A DNA stretch of 64,000 nucleotides from Marthasterias glacialis (GCA_911728455.2 OU452228.1:15638104-15702103), one strand, 5' to 3'; positions 20,991 through 32,423 are shown, counted from the first letter of the stretch. Notes: a model not told the origin generated them from the sequence alone. Numbers and translations are program-made.

Positions 20991-22634
20991 GGCTTTTGCA
21001 AAGAATGCGTTGCATAAATACAGTGTATTTAAATGCTTTGCAGACGGCCCATCTTAAGAGGAATCTTATTGCTTTTGTGATTTTGAATCCTGGAGTTTAA
21101 AATTAGCAGATGTAGCCTTTGTGTTTGTGGTTTTCTTTCTACTTATGGGTTAAATTAAAAAGAAAGTGCAAAAATGGCAGAAGTTAAGAAGTGTTATTTG
21201 TACCTTGTGACAAGGAAAACCTTTTGATTTGGTTCCTGTTACTGTATTCAAACCTTGAACTAGTCATTTGCTTTGAGAGGTAAAAAAATAAATACTTCTT
21301 TCCTGTCGAACTTGGGTTTGAAATTCGTTAAGTCCAGCAAGTTTATCAAGTTACTACTGTCTGAGAGTGGTGTCCCACGAGTGCCCGTCAACATCTGGCC
21401 TTCATGATCTTAATAAAACTCATGCGAGACCTCATCAAATACGGTTCAACTCCACTGATTAGTCCCGAAGAATTGAATTATTCTCAAAGATCTTAAAGCT
21501 AGAACAGATTTTCCCTCCCTTTTTTTTCTTCAATTTTAAAATTTGAAATCTCAAAGCTCACTGAGTAAGTTCATACCAGTACTCCAGTACCAATCTTTTT
21601 GACTGAAATGCTGTCAAGGAAATAGCTTTTCAAGACTCCCAGAAAATCACTGTTGCTTATTTAGATGGCAGCAATTAAAATAAGCATGTGTATAAACATG
21701 CCCCCTCCAAAAAAAAAAAAAAATTCCCTGTTTTATCGTTGTATTCACTAAAACATGACCAAGTTTAATTTTGCGCATTGTGAAAACTAGATTGGGATTA
21801 AATTACTGTTCATAAAAATTATTTTTTGAAGGAAGTTCTTTCCCTTTAACTTGGAGTCAATTGCTGCTGACTCGGAGGATTCTTACTCTCTTCTATGTAC
21901 TCCCATGGGAATTGTATCGACATTTTAATGACGCGGACCAATGTAACTTCAGTTTTTGTAGTATCAAACTAAGAGTAGTACGTGCCAAGTGTAAGTTCGG
22001 TCAGGAAACTCTCTTTTTCTGTGTGGAATTTGATAGACAACTCGAGGTAAATTTTAGGGGTTTTTTTTGCAGGTCAGACTCCTTAACCCAAATTGTACTT
22101 AGTAGGACATGTAGTACCCCCATTGCACCCGGGTTCAGCTCTGAAAATTAAAACTGAATGCAGCGGGGGTGCCCAGGGGTGCTGAGTGAACTACCCATGG
22201 GTACAAGGTACCACAGGTTAAGTAGTCTGGGTAGCGTTGAACTCTTCTGCGAGCTTTGTCTTTTCGAACTCCCGCAAAGATTCTTGAATGGTTATTTTAT
22301 AAAGATGCAAAAAAAAACACGACAACCAACAAATCAAGCTGGAGTCCAAGGACAAAAAGGAAATCGATTTCAACTTTCTGTGACAAAAAAAAATGTGCCA
22401 GTTTTTATGGGAAATAAATGCTTGAAGTTGATTTGAGCTTGTCGCTTTGCTTCTAATCTAAACCAACCTGCTCCTTTCAGAGACACCACCCCCAAAGAAA
22501 AAAGCAGAACAAAAACTCTACAGTTCGAGAGTGTCTGATTCTGGTTTAAAGCCTCGCTCTTTGCTATGTTGACAAATCATCCAATATTTTGATGCGTGAT
22601 CAGAGGTACATGTTCACCGTACATCACATGTATA
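20991..22634. other. Non-coding stretch, nothing firmly recognised
   Basis: This is A/T-rich with a poly-A run near 21711. An open frame at 21861-22049 ends at a possible donor (ctcgag|gtaaat), but the peptide is unrecognised and no matching acceptor is evident. Near 21565 a diverged fragment may be related to repeat family Y'. Confidence 0.4.
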
Positions 22635-22660
22635 CAGTGGCCTAATCAGACATTCAGACA

Positions 22661-22692
<32 letters not shown>

Positions 22693-22945
22693 AGCAGGGG
22701 CAAAGACATATATGTAATTTAGGGGGCTATTTAATGTACCCATTGAATCATTCATTTGTGCATTTTATTCAATCTCTTTTTTGGGGGGTGGGGGGTGGGT
22801 AAGGGTTCTGAGGGTGCAACCCTCCTCCCTACAGTGGTGTGACAAGACATTTTCATTTGGGGGAAGGGGGAAGCGGGGGCAAAGGCATAATTTGGGGGGC
22901 TGTTTAATGTACATCCATCAAACTATTCATTTGGCTTATGACTGG
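22635..22945 (+). mobile_element. Two tandem hAT-like MITE fragments with poly-G
   Basis: Two related units begin cagtggcctaatcagacatt (22635) and cagtggtgtgacaagacatt (22832). Each is followed by a T/G run, aagc(a/g)ggggcaaag(a/g)cat and gggggct(a/g)tttaatgtac. The same series occurs at 41393, where the end reads CAGTGGCGTGACGGACATT. CAGTGGCG-type ends suggest hAT. The poly-G run (22669-22690) is probably error-prone in assembly. Confidence 0.6.
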
Positions 22946-23095
22946 CAGCCCCGAACAAAGATATTGACAAAACAGGCTGGGAGACCGCCAACATTAGGGT
23001 TGGATAGCTCAGTTGGCAGAGCGCCGGAATGTTAATTCGGGGTGTCGCTGGTTCGAATCCCGCTCCAGTCAATTTTTCTTTGGTCACCCCAAAAT
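22940..23095 (+). mobile_element. tRNA-derived SINE family U, copy 1 (intact cloverleaf)
   Basis: Positions 22998-23071 fold as a tRNA. The 7-bp acceptor stem has two G-U pairs, the D arm is tagctcagttggcagagc, and the anticodon arm is ccgga-atgttaa-ttcgg with anticodon GTT (Asn-like). The T arm gctggttcgaatcccgc has one mismatch. There is no CCA, and the same flanks (ccccgaacaaagat.ttgacaaaa before, caatttttctttg.tcaccc after) recur at 39736. It is therefore an interspersed tRNA-like repeat with internal pol III boxes rather than a single tRNA gene. A functional tRNA-Asn cannot be wholly excluded. Confidence 0.75.
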
Positions 23096-24180
23096 TGAGT
23101 TGCACATGTTCATGCAGCTGATTAAAATATGAGCTGTGCAAACCATCATGCAAACCCATTTAGGCACACAATACCAAGCTAAGGCTTCAATATGAGGTCA
23201 TCATGTACACTGTGCAGGTCATTACACCTGTTGCCCTGGTCTTGACCTTGGGTGCCCTCAACCCTAGGTTTGTTTGGAAAATACATATAAAAATTCTAGA
23301 ATTAGTGACTGCAGTCAAGGCGTAATATACAAGTTCAATGCAGACTTCCAGAACTTTATTTTGGCCACAACTTAAACTTTCTCCAAGGTCATTTTAAGGT
23401 ACATGTATGCAGTGTTTTGTAACCAATATAAGCCTGTTGTAATATTTGGCCGGTTTTAATTGGCCCGGTACACTGCCAGGGTTCCTTAATGCTCCCAAAG
23501 CACTCTGTACTTTTATTGATTATAAGGTGTCACTGAACTCATAATAGGCTTTGTTATGGTGTTTATGGTTTGTGAATTTCCAGTTTCAGGGGGTTGGTTA
23601 AGAAAGTAAACACCGACCACCCCCTTTATTACGATGGTTATGAAGGAAGTGAAATGTGTCCAATAAAATTTATCGAGAGACGTGACCGATTACCAGTGGA
23701 TTAATTGCATACATCGGGTCATGCGTTCGAGTCACATTCCGGCCTCCCGTGGACTTCCGCTTTCTCAGAACCTAGAAGGCTATTTCTTTCCTCCATGGTA
23801 GAAAGCACGCGCAGTAAAAAAGGGCTTACCTGTGTCAGAAAAGTAGGAATCGTTAATCAATTCTTTTTTGAGTTGCCTCTTTGCCACTGTTGAGTTCCGA
23901 GGTTTACGTTCGTAGGTTTAATGTCTTGAGATGTTTTAAGGAGGTTGTAAGATTGCCGCAGCTGTTGGTTGTTGTTCCCATCGTACCTCGTTCAGTGTTG
24001 TTATGTTTGAAATATTAGACCATGAGTTCAGTGATCGAGATATGAACTTGCAAAAAGTACAGTCAAAAAAATTGAGGATGTTTGTCATTCAGGTGTTAAT
24101 TTTATGTTCGGTATCACTAAATAAAGTTGTTGAAAAGCTTCTCTGATTTCATCTGGTACTGTTAGTGTAGGACCCAAAAT
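23096..24180. other. Non-coding stretch, nothing firmly recognised
   Basis: A gggtcatgcgttcgagtcac run near 23716 resembles a decayed tRNA B box. Otherwise this is unremarkable A/T-rich DNA without exon signals. Confidence 0.4.
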
Positions 24181-24535
24181 AATGAAAATAATAATAACTA
24201 GTTCTTATATAGCGCATTTCTTAATAGTGTCTCAATGCGCTTTGCATTAGTGCCCTGATCATTGGGCCAATAACATGATTTCCTGTAATCTTTCTCAGCT
24301 CCCTGGGGAGTATACAGCCCCGAGCTGCCATGGCGCTCCGAAGGCTTTTTCAAACACAATATCAACCTCTACCCTCGCAGGTACCCATTTATATCCCTTG
24401 GTGAAGAGAAGCATATATAGTAAAGCATCTTGCTCAAGGACACAAGTGTCATGACCAGGATTCGAACCCACACCCCGATGACTTGACCACCAGAACTTGA
24501 GTCTGGTTCTCTAGACCACTTGGCCATGACACGCT
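24181..24535 (-). mobile_element. tRNA-derived SINE family S, near full length
   Basis: On the minus strand it begins tgtcatggccaagtggtct (A box) and has gtgggttcgaatcctggtc (B box). It continues through ttgagcaagatgctttac and gggtacctgcgagggtagag, and ends aaagcgcattgagacac...gcgctatataag with a TTATTATTATT tail. A + strand relative is at 38537 and a fragment at 42352. The 3' tail closely resembles that of the LINE fragment at 16744, implying LINE-dependent mobilisation. Confidence 0.85.
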
Positions 24536-24701
24536 AAAAATATGATTACACATACCGGTACTTAAATCTTCTTTCTGACCATTCAATATCATCCACTGTG
24601 CTTCTGAATGTTAAACTACATATGCCAGCCAGAAATATGATATGATGTGGTAAATGCATATCTGCACAGTTCACACATACACTGTTGCTTGTTAGTTTTG
24701 A

Positions 24702-24963
24702 GCACAATAGACCGATCCATTAAGCCCCGCCCCCTTGATCAATCACAGCCTTTGCTACGCCACCTAAAGTCTGACAGAATAAAATCTATTGGAAAATGTT
24801 AACATGCGAAAAATGTTACTTAAGCGCACACGTTCATGTTGTTCAGTGTGGCATTAAAGAGATGCACATTGTGCTTCCCACATACAGTGTGCCAGTGGTG
24901 ATGTAGCCAATGCCATAATTGGTCAATCAAGGGTGCGGGGCTTAATGGATCGGTGTATTGTGC
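24702..24963. mobile_element. MITE family C, copy 1 (262 bp)
   Basis: The left end is gcacaatagaccgatccat followed by taagccccgcccccttga. The right end is the inverted counterpart, gcggggcttaatggatcggt then gtattgtgc. TIRs are about 35 bp with few mismatches. The ends carry CCGCCCC and a nearby CCAAT-like box. The interior includes gtgtggcattaa(a/g)gag(a/g)(t/c)gcacattgt, shared with the copy at 27346. There is no coding capacity. Confidence 0.85.
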
Positions 24964-25229
24964 AACCACAACATCTTCTTGTTACTGGGAGTAGAAGGAT
25001 GGGTTCTGTTCTGATGAAAACATACATGTGCTTGTATGCATACGTGTACATGTACGTGTGTTAATATCTGTCAAATAATCTGCCTGTGCTGTAAGATGAA
25101 CAATATAAATTGTTACTAGCCTATACATGTATTAACTTATACAAGCAATCATTAGGGTTTTCCCCTCAAATATTATTAAAGCAATTTATAGAAAGCTTGC
25201 ATAATTGGTATTAAGTTGGTGCAATTGAC

Positions 25230-25745
25230 TTGAGCTGTGTTCGCATTGGACCTTTTTTGGGGGGCAAACTAACCGAGCAAATGGGTAACTTGACCATTTT
25301 TAAGTCCAGTGCGAACAGCCCAGTAAAATTTCACCAAGGTGAAAAAATCGAGTCCAATGGGTAGTTTAACCGGCCACCTTCTGCCCAGGTAAACTAACCT
25401 GGTCAAAAAACTAACCGAGCCAAAAAGTCCAGTGCAGACGCATTGTCCCGGTAAAACCGGCCAGTAAAATACCACATCCGGTTTGCACTTGCAAAGGCTG
25501 GTTTAAAGGTGGCCGACGCTGATGCCTCAGTTGGTTTGTTTCACCATCGTCTCGGTTAGTTTACCCATTGTCTCGGTTAGTTTACCCATTGTCTCGGTTA
25601 GTTTACCCATTGTCTCGGTTAGTTTACCCATTGTCTCGGTTAGTTTACCTATTGTCTTGGTTAGTTTACCCACGTCAAATAATCCAAGTGCAGACACCGC
25701 GGCAAGATTTACCCATTGGAAGTTACCTGTGGTCTCGGTTAAAAT
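25230..25745. repeat. Compound repeat with 21-bp minisatellite ggttagtttacccattgtctc
   Basis: From about 25549 to 25675, six near-identical 21-bp units (tcggttagtttacccattgt) lie in tandem. The preceding 300 bp carry the same motifs in the other orientation (aactaaccgagc, ggtaaactaacc) and repeated gtccagtgc(g/a)(a/g)ac phrases, giving a long imperfect palindrome. The repetitive VSLPIVSVSLP frame is a by-product. It could be an expanded foldback element. Confidence 0.75.
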
Positions 25746-26621
25746 ATTAATCCTATGGCAAAGCAGCTTTATTTTCTCAGGAATCCTGTCAACTCCTTTC
25801 TGAAACTATTTGACAAGGTTGTCTTTTTAGTCAATGTATTGTGGTAGTTGGAGGCCTGCAATGCTTCTCGAATTTTTATGCAAAAATGAAAAAGCACAAA
25901 AAAGTACTTTTCCAAAATCCAATGCTATGCTTTAAAATGTACGCTTTTCCCATGTGATATTGGGCTAAATACACAGAGAGGTCACACACGCAAGTCTGTG
26001 GTCACATAAAATGTGAAATTATCAGCACATGTTATGCATGGGGTCATTAGACTCTGTGTGGGGGTAGACCCTAACTCCAGGGACCTATTCGGAGGGTACA
26101 GTGTTAAACCATGGAGGCACTAGGTTTAAACCGCTGTGGAATTCAGCCGCTCAAATCTGTCACCGCTGCACATGTCAGACACTTCAGTAAATGCAGGACA
26201 CCCCATCCCACAAAAAAAGAAAAAGAAAAAAGGAAAAATGGGGAGTGTTGATAAACAAGTAGTTTTTTAAAATACAGTAGTGCCCTTTAATTCTAAAACT
26301 TCCCCCCCCCTGTAGTAGTGAACAGTGAATGACCCTTGAATTGTTCACACCAACAGCAGAATCAGGCCAAGGCTAATGGTTTTACTAGCCTAACTAAGCA
26401 GCAGTTGAGGGCATGTTCAGTTGGATTTGTCAAACATCCTATTTTAATTGCAACTTTAATTTCATGGTTCATGACCATTTATCTGTAATTATTATTCAGT
26501 AATATCAAAAGGTGCAGGTTACATTGTAAGGGTCATCTGAGGCAATTGTTTGTCATTCATCCAACCTTTGTTTAGGTCTACAAAGGTCGTCTGTCCTGCT
26601 TTAGTCTTTTCGGTGGAGGCT
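25746..26621. other. Non-coding stretch, nothing recognised
   Basis: No coding or repeat signal beyond short homopolymers (C and A runs) was seen. Confidence 0.45.
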
Positions 26622-26772
26622 GGGGCCTACTTTCATAAAGCTGGTTAGCTTACACTTTTGCTTAAGGACAGCAAAACATTGCTTAGCAGAAGCAGGTCAC
26701 CAGTCGGAATGCCATACAGTTTACATGTGACTGATGCCCTGCTTTTTTCTCTTAGCTGAGAAACTTAGGCCT
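26622..26772. mobile_element. Palindromic MITE family A, copy 2
   Basis: It begins ggggcctactttcataaagc, continues gcttaaggacagcaaaacat, ttgcttagcagaagcaggtc and accagtcggaatgccat, and ends cttagctgagaaacttaggcc. It shares order and motifs with 3171 and 32111. The right end is diverged. Confidence 0.55.
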
Positions 26773-27034
26773 TGGATTGATTTTGTACAGGTCTTGAGAA
26801 GTGGTGAGGGTTTCACACCTAACCTGTGCATAGAGCAAGGCCCTGTGTAACTTGGAAGCTTCTCTTACCTGGTAAAAGAATGAAACAAAAATCAGTGGGA
26901 ACATACAGTCTGGGAATAGCTTTAAAATTTGTCATCTGTAAAAAAAAAAGGAAACTTTGATTATTTCAAAGACAAAGACAAAGACAGGTCTGTTACTTTA
27001 TCATTGTAAGGGCAATAAGGGAAAGGCTGAATTT

Positions 27035-27627
27035 GTTTAGTTGGGGGCACTTCCGTGAAGGGATTTGTAAATTTCTACTGGAACATTTCAAGGTATACCA
27101 TGCCCGATATGTGGCAGAGGGAGGCCGCCCCCCCCCCAAAAAAAAAATGTTCCCATTCTCTAACACACTCTTCCCCTCTTGTACAGAAGCACCCCCCTAA
27201 AATCCTCAAAAGAATTCCAGAGATTTCCAGAACACAATGAAGACACAATAGGAGGGGGTACACCCTGCAACATATTGAGCACCAAATTTTCAAGGCCCCC
27301 CTCCCCCCCCCCCCCTCGAAGGCAATGACTAATGGGCATAAAGGCAATACACCGATCCATTAAGTCCCACCCCCTTACACGTTGACCAATCACAGCCTTG
27401 GCTGCGCCACTGAAAGTCCGACAAAAGCCAGACACGATAAAATCGGATTGGAAAATGTAAAACACACTTATAGCGCGCATGTTCACGCCATGCAGTGTGG
27501 CATTGAAGAGACGCACATTGTACAGCGAGCCAGTGCTGTGATTGGTCAGTACATGTATGTTCAGAGGGGCGGGGCTTAATGGGTCAGTCTATCGTCTCTG
27601 TTGCTTCTGTGAAGTATCAGGTCTGCA
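27035..27627 (+). mobile_element. Family B repeat split by a family C MITE
   Basis: Family B pieces appear in order on both sides of other sequence: gatttgtaaatttctactgg and aacatttcaagg (27062-27092), aaggcaatgactaatgggcat (about 27320-27340), then gcttctgtgaagtatcagg after 27600. The family C MITE at 27346-27592 sits between the last two pieces, so it inserted later. A C/A-rich insertion (27120-27310) also separates the first two. Confidence 0.55.
27346..27592. mobile_element. MITE family C, copy 2 (247 bp)
   Basis: The left end is caatacaccgatccattaag then tcccacccccttacacg. The right end is ggggcggggcttaatgggtc then agtctat. They are inverted. The interior matches the copy at 24702 (gaccaatcacagcct, gtgtggcattgaagagac, gcacattgta). 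The subterminal GGGCGGGG and CCAAT/ATTGG motifs are retained. Confidence 0.85.
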
Positions 27628-28589
27628 GAGACGATGAGATAGATGTGCAGACAGTCATACTCCTTTGCCCTTCCCTTCCACACCCTTCCTACTCCGTAAC
27701 CCACAACCAAATACTGTTCAAGAAGAAACTGTTATGGTATTGCTATTTTATCAACCTTGAGGTGTAGTGTAAATCTGAGTCAAGCATAAGGTGAACAAGT
27801 ACATTATGTAAAGTGCATTATATCCCATTTCTTACCAGATGCCTGACCCGATACCAAGTACAAATAAAGTACATTTACACTGTATCAAAGCCAGCATTGC
27901 ACTTTTTTCTTCTTCTTTTCACTAAGACGATTTTCAAGATTACCCAGTAAAATCTTAATTGGGAGTGGTTTAATTAACTTGATACTTGGAATCTCATACA
28001 ACGTAGTGCACATATCAAGGAAATTTGAGGAGCAGATGGTGGGCCAAAACCTCACCAATGATCTCATCCTAAACGACCGCAGAACCATCACGGCCAAAAC
28101 CCCCAACCAGTCTAGTCACTCGAAATAAGTGGGATGCTTTCATCTCTATCCACAAATCTAATAATGCAACATTGTACGTGTACACGCTCTGTTAGTTAGA
28201 GTCACTTCCCTTTTTTAATATCTTTCCCATACAGTAGACTGATCTTCCCAGAAAATATTTCATGCCCATTACAGAATTTTTCTGAGATAATCTGTCAGCC
28301 TTGGATTTTCTTACACTCTAGACTGGTTCATCATTTTGACAAACCCCGATTTTGATCGGATGAAGCCTGCCCGGGTAGACTTTCAATGTACTTACAATGT
28401 ACATTGTACTTTCGCTTGATTTGTTCGGGGTCCCTCATTACAAGCTGTATCCATCTGTAGCCACTTAGTATGTTACATACTACTAACACTGGATGGAAAG
28501 AATTAAACGGTTTGAGACATGGTTTGTAATTATCCAACAGCCTTGAGAAAGATTTCTTATCTTGAAGCTTATTTGATAAAATTAATACC
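27628..28589. other. Non-coding stretch, nothing recognised
   Basis: Short frames only, with no exon-like boundaries or repeat copies seen. Confidence 0.45.
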
Positions 28590-28870
28590 CAGGCCTGGAA
28601 TTTCACCGAGGAGAAGGCAAGGCCAATTTGATTTTGCAAATGGCACTTCCATTGGAAAATCTTCGAGTCTAGGGAAACTTTTTAAGGGGGCACCAAGGCC
28701 AAGACCAGGGGCACCAAGGCCAAGACCAAGGGCGCCAAGGCCAAGACCAAGGGCACCAAGGCCAAGACTGGGGGCACCAAGGCCAAGACCAGGGGCACCA
28801 AGACCAAGGGCACCAAGGCCAAGACCAAGGGCACCAAGACCAAGACCAGGGGCACCAAGGCCAAGACCAC
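28590..28870 (+). repeat. Family B relative expanded into an 18-21-bp minisatellite
   Basis: After a family-B-like start (caggcctggaatttcaccga), about ten units of ggggcaccaaggccaagacc (18-21 bp) run from 28687 to 28868. The unit resembles the gggcaccaaggc phrase in the middle of family B, suggesting local amplification of part of one copy. Arg-Pro-rich and Trp-Pro-rich frames across it are repeat artefacts, not genes. Confidence 0.8.
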
Positions 28871-28910
28871 CATTTGGTGCTCGAAATGTGGCGGGGTGTT
28901 TTATTATCAG

Positions 28911-29111
28911 GGGTCAATTTTATAGACCTGCTTCAGCACGAAAAGTAGCTTAACATAAAACAATTTTATTTATCAGAATAAGGTTTAAGGTTACCAGCAT
29001 AAATACCATGGAAGGTGCGTGTCGTCTGAGACTGGTTTCCTGCTTGTTTTTGCTTAGCAGGAAATTGTCCAGCAACATTTTCTGCTGAAGCAGCTCCGTG
29101 AAACAGGGCCC
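28911..29111. mobile_element. Palindromic MITE family A, copy 3
   Basis: It begins gggtcaattttatagacctg and ends cagctccgtgaaacagggccc. Inside are ttatcagaataagg, ggttaccagc, ttttgcttagcaggaaattg and ttctgctgaagc, in the order seen in the other copies. It directly follows the minisatellite region. Confidence 0.75.
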
Positions 29112-32110
29112 AGGCTGCATCGTGGAATAGGCCGGGATATGGTTGAATGGCGTGTTTACTGAGGATCAGAGGATTGAGTTTAAGAATTTTCTCCTCCCAA
29201 AACCAACGATGTGTCATAAAGTGTAGGAAGAGACTGGGTTATTATGTAGAGCTACATTGTATTACAGGACAGATGCTAATATAAGGTTTCTGATATTCAA
29301 TCGTGTGTGTTGACTTAACTTTCACTGGTAGATGACTTAAACATGTCCAGTTTTGTTCGCGTCCTGTACTTAATGAGAGTCGAACACAGGAAATTGGCAT
29401 TTCGAGGTGACATTCAAGCCAATCAGACCGTCAAGTTGGTCCTTGTACAACCGATATATATCCTTTGTTTTCAAGTTTGTCAGGATACATCTGGGTTTTT
29501 TGTTTTGTTGGACTGCTGTGGATGATTTTTGTTTTGATGCCGAGAGATCACTTTACATCAGAAAAATATGTACAAAAATGAATTTAGCATTAAAGGGGTG
29601 CTCACTGTAGGACTGGAATTTCATCTTTAAAGAGGGTTTTAGGTATTTTTATTTTGAAAAGGGAACTTGTAGTTGGTAAAACATCTTACAGTTTATGGGA
29701 ATTATTTGAAGGGGCACCAATTATTTGAAGGAGCCACGGCCTCTGTACTTTCCTGGCCTGTTACAGCCACTGTCAAATAAACATGAGAACAATCAAAACT
29801 TCTGCTGGAAAAATCCCACACGTTTATTTTATCAAAAAAGACAAGACAAGCAAAACATTTGAACCCCCCCCAAAAAAAAAAAAAAAAAAATAGTAGAAAT
29901 AAATAAATAAATATAAAAGTTCCCGTTCCAGTTTCCATGGCATCCAAGGTTCTTAGTGCTTGGTGTCAAGTCATGCAGTAGTAAACCAACTTATTCAGCC
30001 GAAAAATGTTTAGCAACCATTAGCTTCATTCTAGCCCTCTCAATCTTCGATGTCAACAGAAAAAAAAGAAAGATTTAAAACACTTTGCTGTTTTGTATCT
30101 TCTAAAAAAATTAAACTGTGTTCTAAAGTTACAAAGGTTCAGGGAACAGAATCGTCGAAAATAACTAATTTGATAAAAATGAACAATTAATGGAAAAAGA
30201 AATTTAAAAAAATAAAAGGAAAATTTTATCAAGGTGTCTTGATTCATCAGTGAAGTGCTCACTACTCTTTAAAACTGTTTTTAAAAGAATGTTTTGATAA
30301 GTACCAGACTTTTTATGATTGTTTGGTCAACCCGCCCGGTCGATGTATCCAGTACATGCACACACACAATCCTACTCCAACAAGTTAAATACAATACAAT
30401 TACAAATCTTTTGTATCCATATTCATAAAGCAATATTTACCTGCCGTCATACTCCGAAGTGAGCTGAAATCATTGTGGACCGCTAACCCTCTAGCTGGCG
30501 CGATCTGTTGTACAACAAAAACCACAATTCATCTCCTGACTCATTCACTGTACCCACAAAACATTGGTTGATATTTTCTTTTCACAATTTCGGGTAAAAG
30601 ACGGAGAGTGCGTGTGTTTTTGTGCTTTCAACTCGGAAATACCATCGACCCTTATCCTTTGTGTATGCTCTGAATGGTATTTCCCATCTTAATTTCAACT
30701 ACACGCCTGTATTACCAGATGTTTAATAAGCTATTTGCCTGGCATGTTCTCATTGTGTTGCTTTGCTTAATATCAACACAACCGCTCCGAAACAAGCAGG
30801 ACTACAACAACAACAAAATTGCCAGGAAATGAGAATAAAAGTATTTCAACCGGTCTGAGTGGCTATATCCTTCATTTTGTTGTCGACGGCGGAGGGTTTG
30901 GCATCCAGAGGAAGAGGCTAGTGTGTGATTTGATATACAGAGGGAGCTCCCATGCCGAGTTAAGAACAGTGTACTGTGTGTGTGTTGCAGATCAGCTAAT
31001 CAGGTCTTTTGCTGGTGGTAAACGCCTGATTGAATACTACTCTTCATCAATTGGCTCACTCCCCCCCCCCCCCCCCACCTCCATGAACCAACCAACCGCC
31101 AGGCTGCCTTTTGGACCTGATAGTAGTTTGGATGCTCGTGGGTAATTTGTCGGTCATCATCATCATCATTTGGATTCAGATGAGCAGTCAGCAGTGAGCT
31201 TACATCGTTTGGAGTTGGTGGTCAGTGCTTGGGTGTTGGTTGTTAGTGATGGTCAGTTAGTCAACCCAGAGAAGGTCTGCCAGCAGAGCATTGTGTGTTG
31301 TGGATAATGAGTTGTCAGTAGGAAGTGGTGTATAGTTTTCAACTCAACCTGATGAGCATGAGGTATGTACGAACAGTATTATGGTTCCACATGGTTATAC
31401 CATACATCTCTTCTATTTCACCATGAGTTCACTACAGGCAGTTATTACATCGTTCCGTAGTTTAAATGTGTACGATCAATCTCTTGAATAGAAGTTGGTA
31501 AAACTGAAATGGTGATTATTCAGTAAACCGATGTAATTTTTCCATGCATGAGCTGTGGTACAAAGTACACAGACATATACATTGTTCATTGACTAAATTA
31601 TGTTGAAAAAGTCTGTGGTTATGAACAGCACTAGGAAGATTGCAAAGAAAGTTATTGTCGTTTGTTCTTTGATTTGTACAGTTGAACAAATACAAAGGTT
31701 TTTGGTGAGTTATTCATGTGCGTTGAGGTGGTGGGGGTTGGGGGTAGGTTACTTTCAGTTGATTTTGAAGGCTTATTACTCTAAATGTGCACACGTGGTT
31801 CTACCATAGTTGTTTTTCTACTGCGGTTCTTCTTAGCTCTGTGGTTCTACCATTGAAACACAGTCCCTGCAGCCTAAATGTAGGCCCACATGTACATTAG
31901 CCTTTTTGAGGTATGGCAGACAGTATAGGAGTGCGCTGTTCGGTTTGGGTGTATACCGACAAATTTACCCAAACTTAACAGTGACATAATGTTGTGTCCA
32001 CCATATCTCCAAATGGCTTATATTGTAAATTGCACAACAGTTTTCAGCACACGTCCGGGAGTGCCGCTTACCACTGAAGTCTGTGCTTACAGCACCCCAT
32101 AAAGAATGCT
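29112..32110. other. Non-coding stretch, no gene recognised
   Basis: This contains A/T-rich DNA, a C/A homopolymer near 29865-29890, C runs near 31061, and an ATC repeat near 31156. A 108-codon frame (30819-31145) has no recognisable domain and ends in homopolymer-driven sequence. An upstream KLHL8 untranslated exon could lie here but cannot be recognised from sequence. Confidence 0.4.
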
Positions 32111-32304
32111 GGGCCCAATTTCATGGAGCAGCTTTAAAGCTGAAACAATTTAGCCTTGACAAAAATATTCAAATGTAAGTAAGAAATTAGTCACAGACGG
32201 TAATGTGTGATGTGGTATTTTGGCTGGTAACCTTATTCTGGTAAACAAAATTAGTTTGTGTTGAGGTACTTTTTGTACTTGAGCAGAGCTATGAAATTGG
32301 AACC
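32111..32304. mobile_element. Palindromic MITE family A, copy 4
   Basis: It begins gggcccaatttcatggagca and ends agagctatgaaattgga. Inside it keeps ggctggtaaccttattctgg and gtactttttgtacttgagc. The terminus gggcccaatttcat is the best-preserved of the copies here. Confidence 0.75.
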
Positions 32305-32423
32305 TGAATTCTGTAGGCTGATTGCTACAGTTAGCAGCACCAGTCACATACTGTGCATGGTACAGTGTAGTACATATTGTACAGTGCATAATATAGTGTA
32401 AAGTACATTTATGTGGTTGTTAA

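Noticed and set aside
22923..23159. Minus-strand frame with the peptide TGAGFEPATPRINIPALCQLSYPT
   Set aside because: This is the well-known false translation of a tRNA-like repeat; the sequence is the family U SINE.
25522..25803. Frame with repeated VSLPIVSVSLP
   Set aside because: It is a product of the 21-bp tandem repeat.
28519..28953. Arg-Pro-rich 144-codon frame and Trp/Pro-rich reverse frames
   Set aside because: They are translations of the 18-21-bp minisatellite. Repeat units that stay in frame give long open frames without selection.
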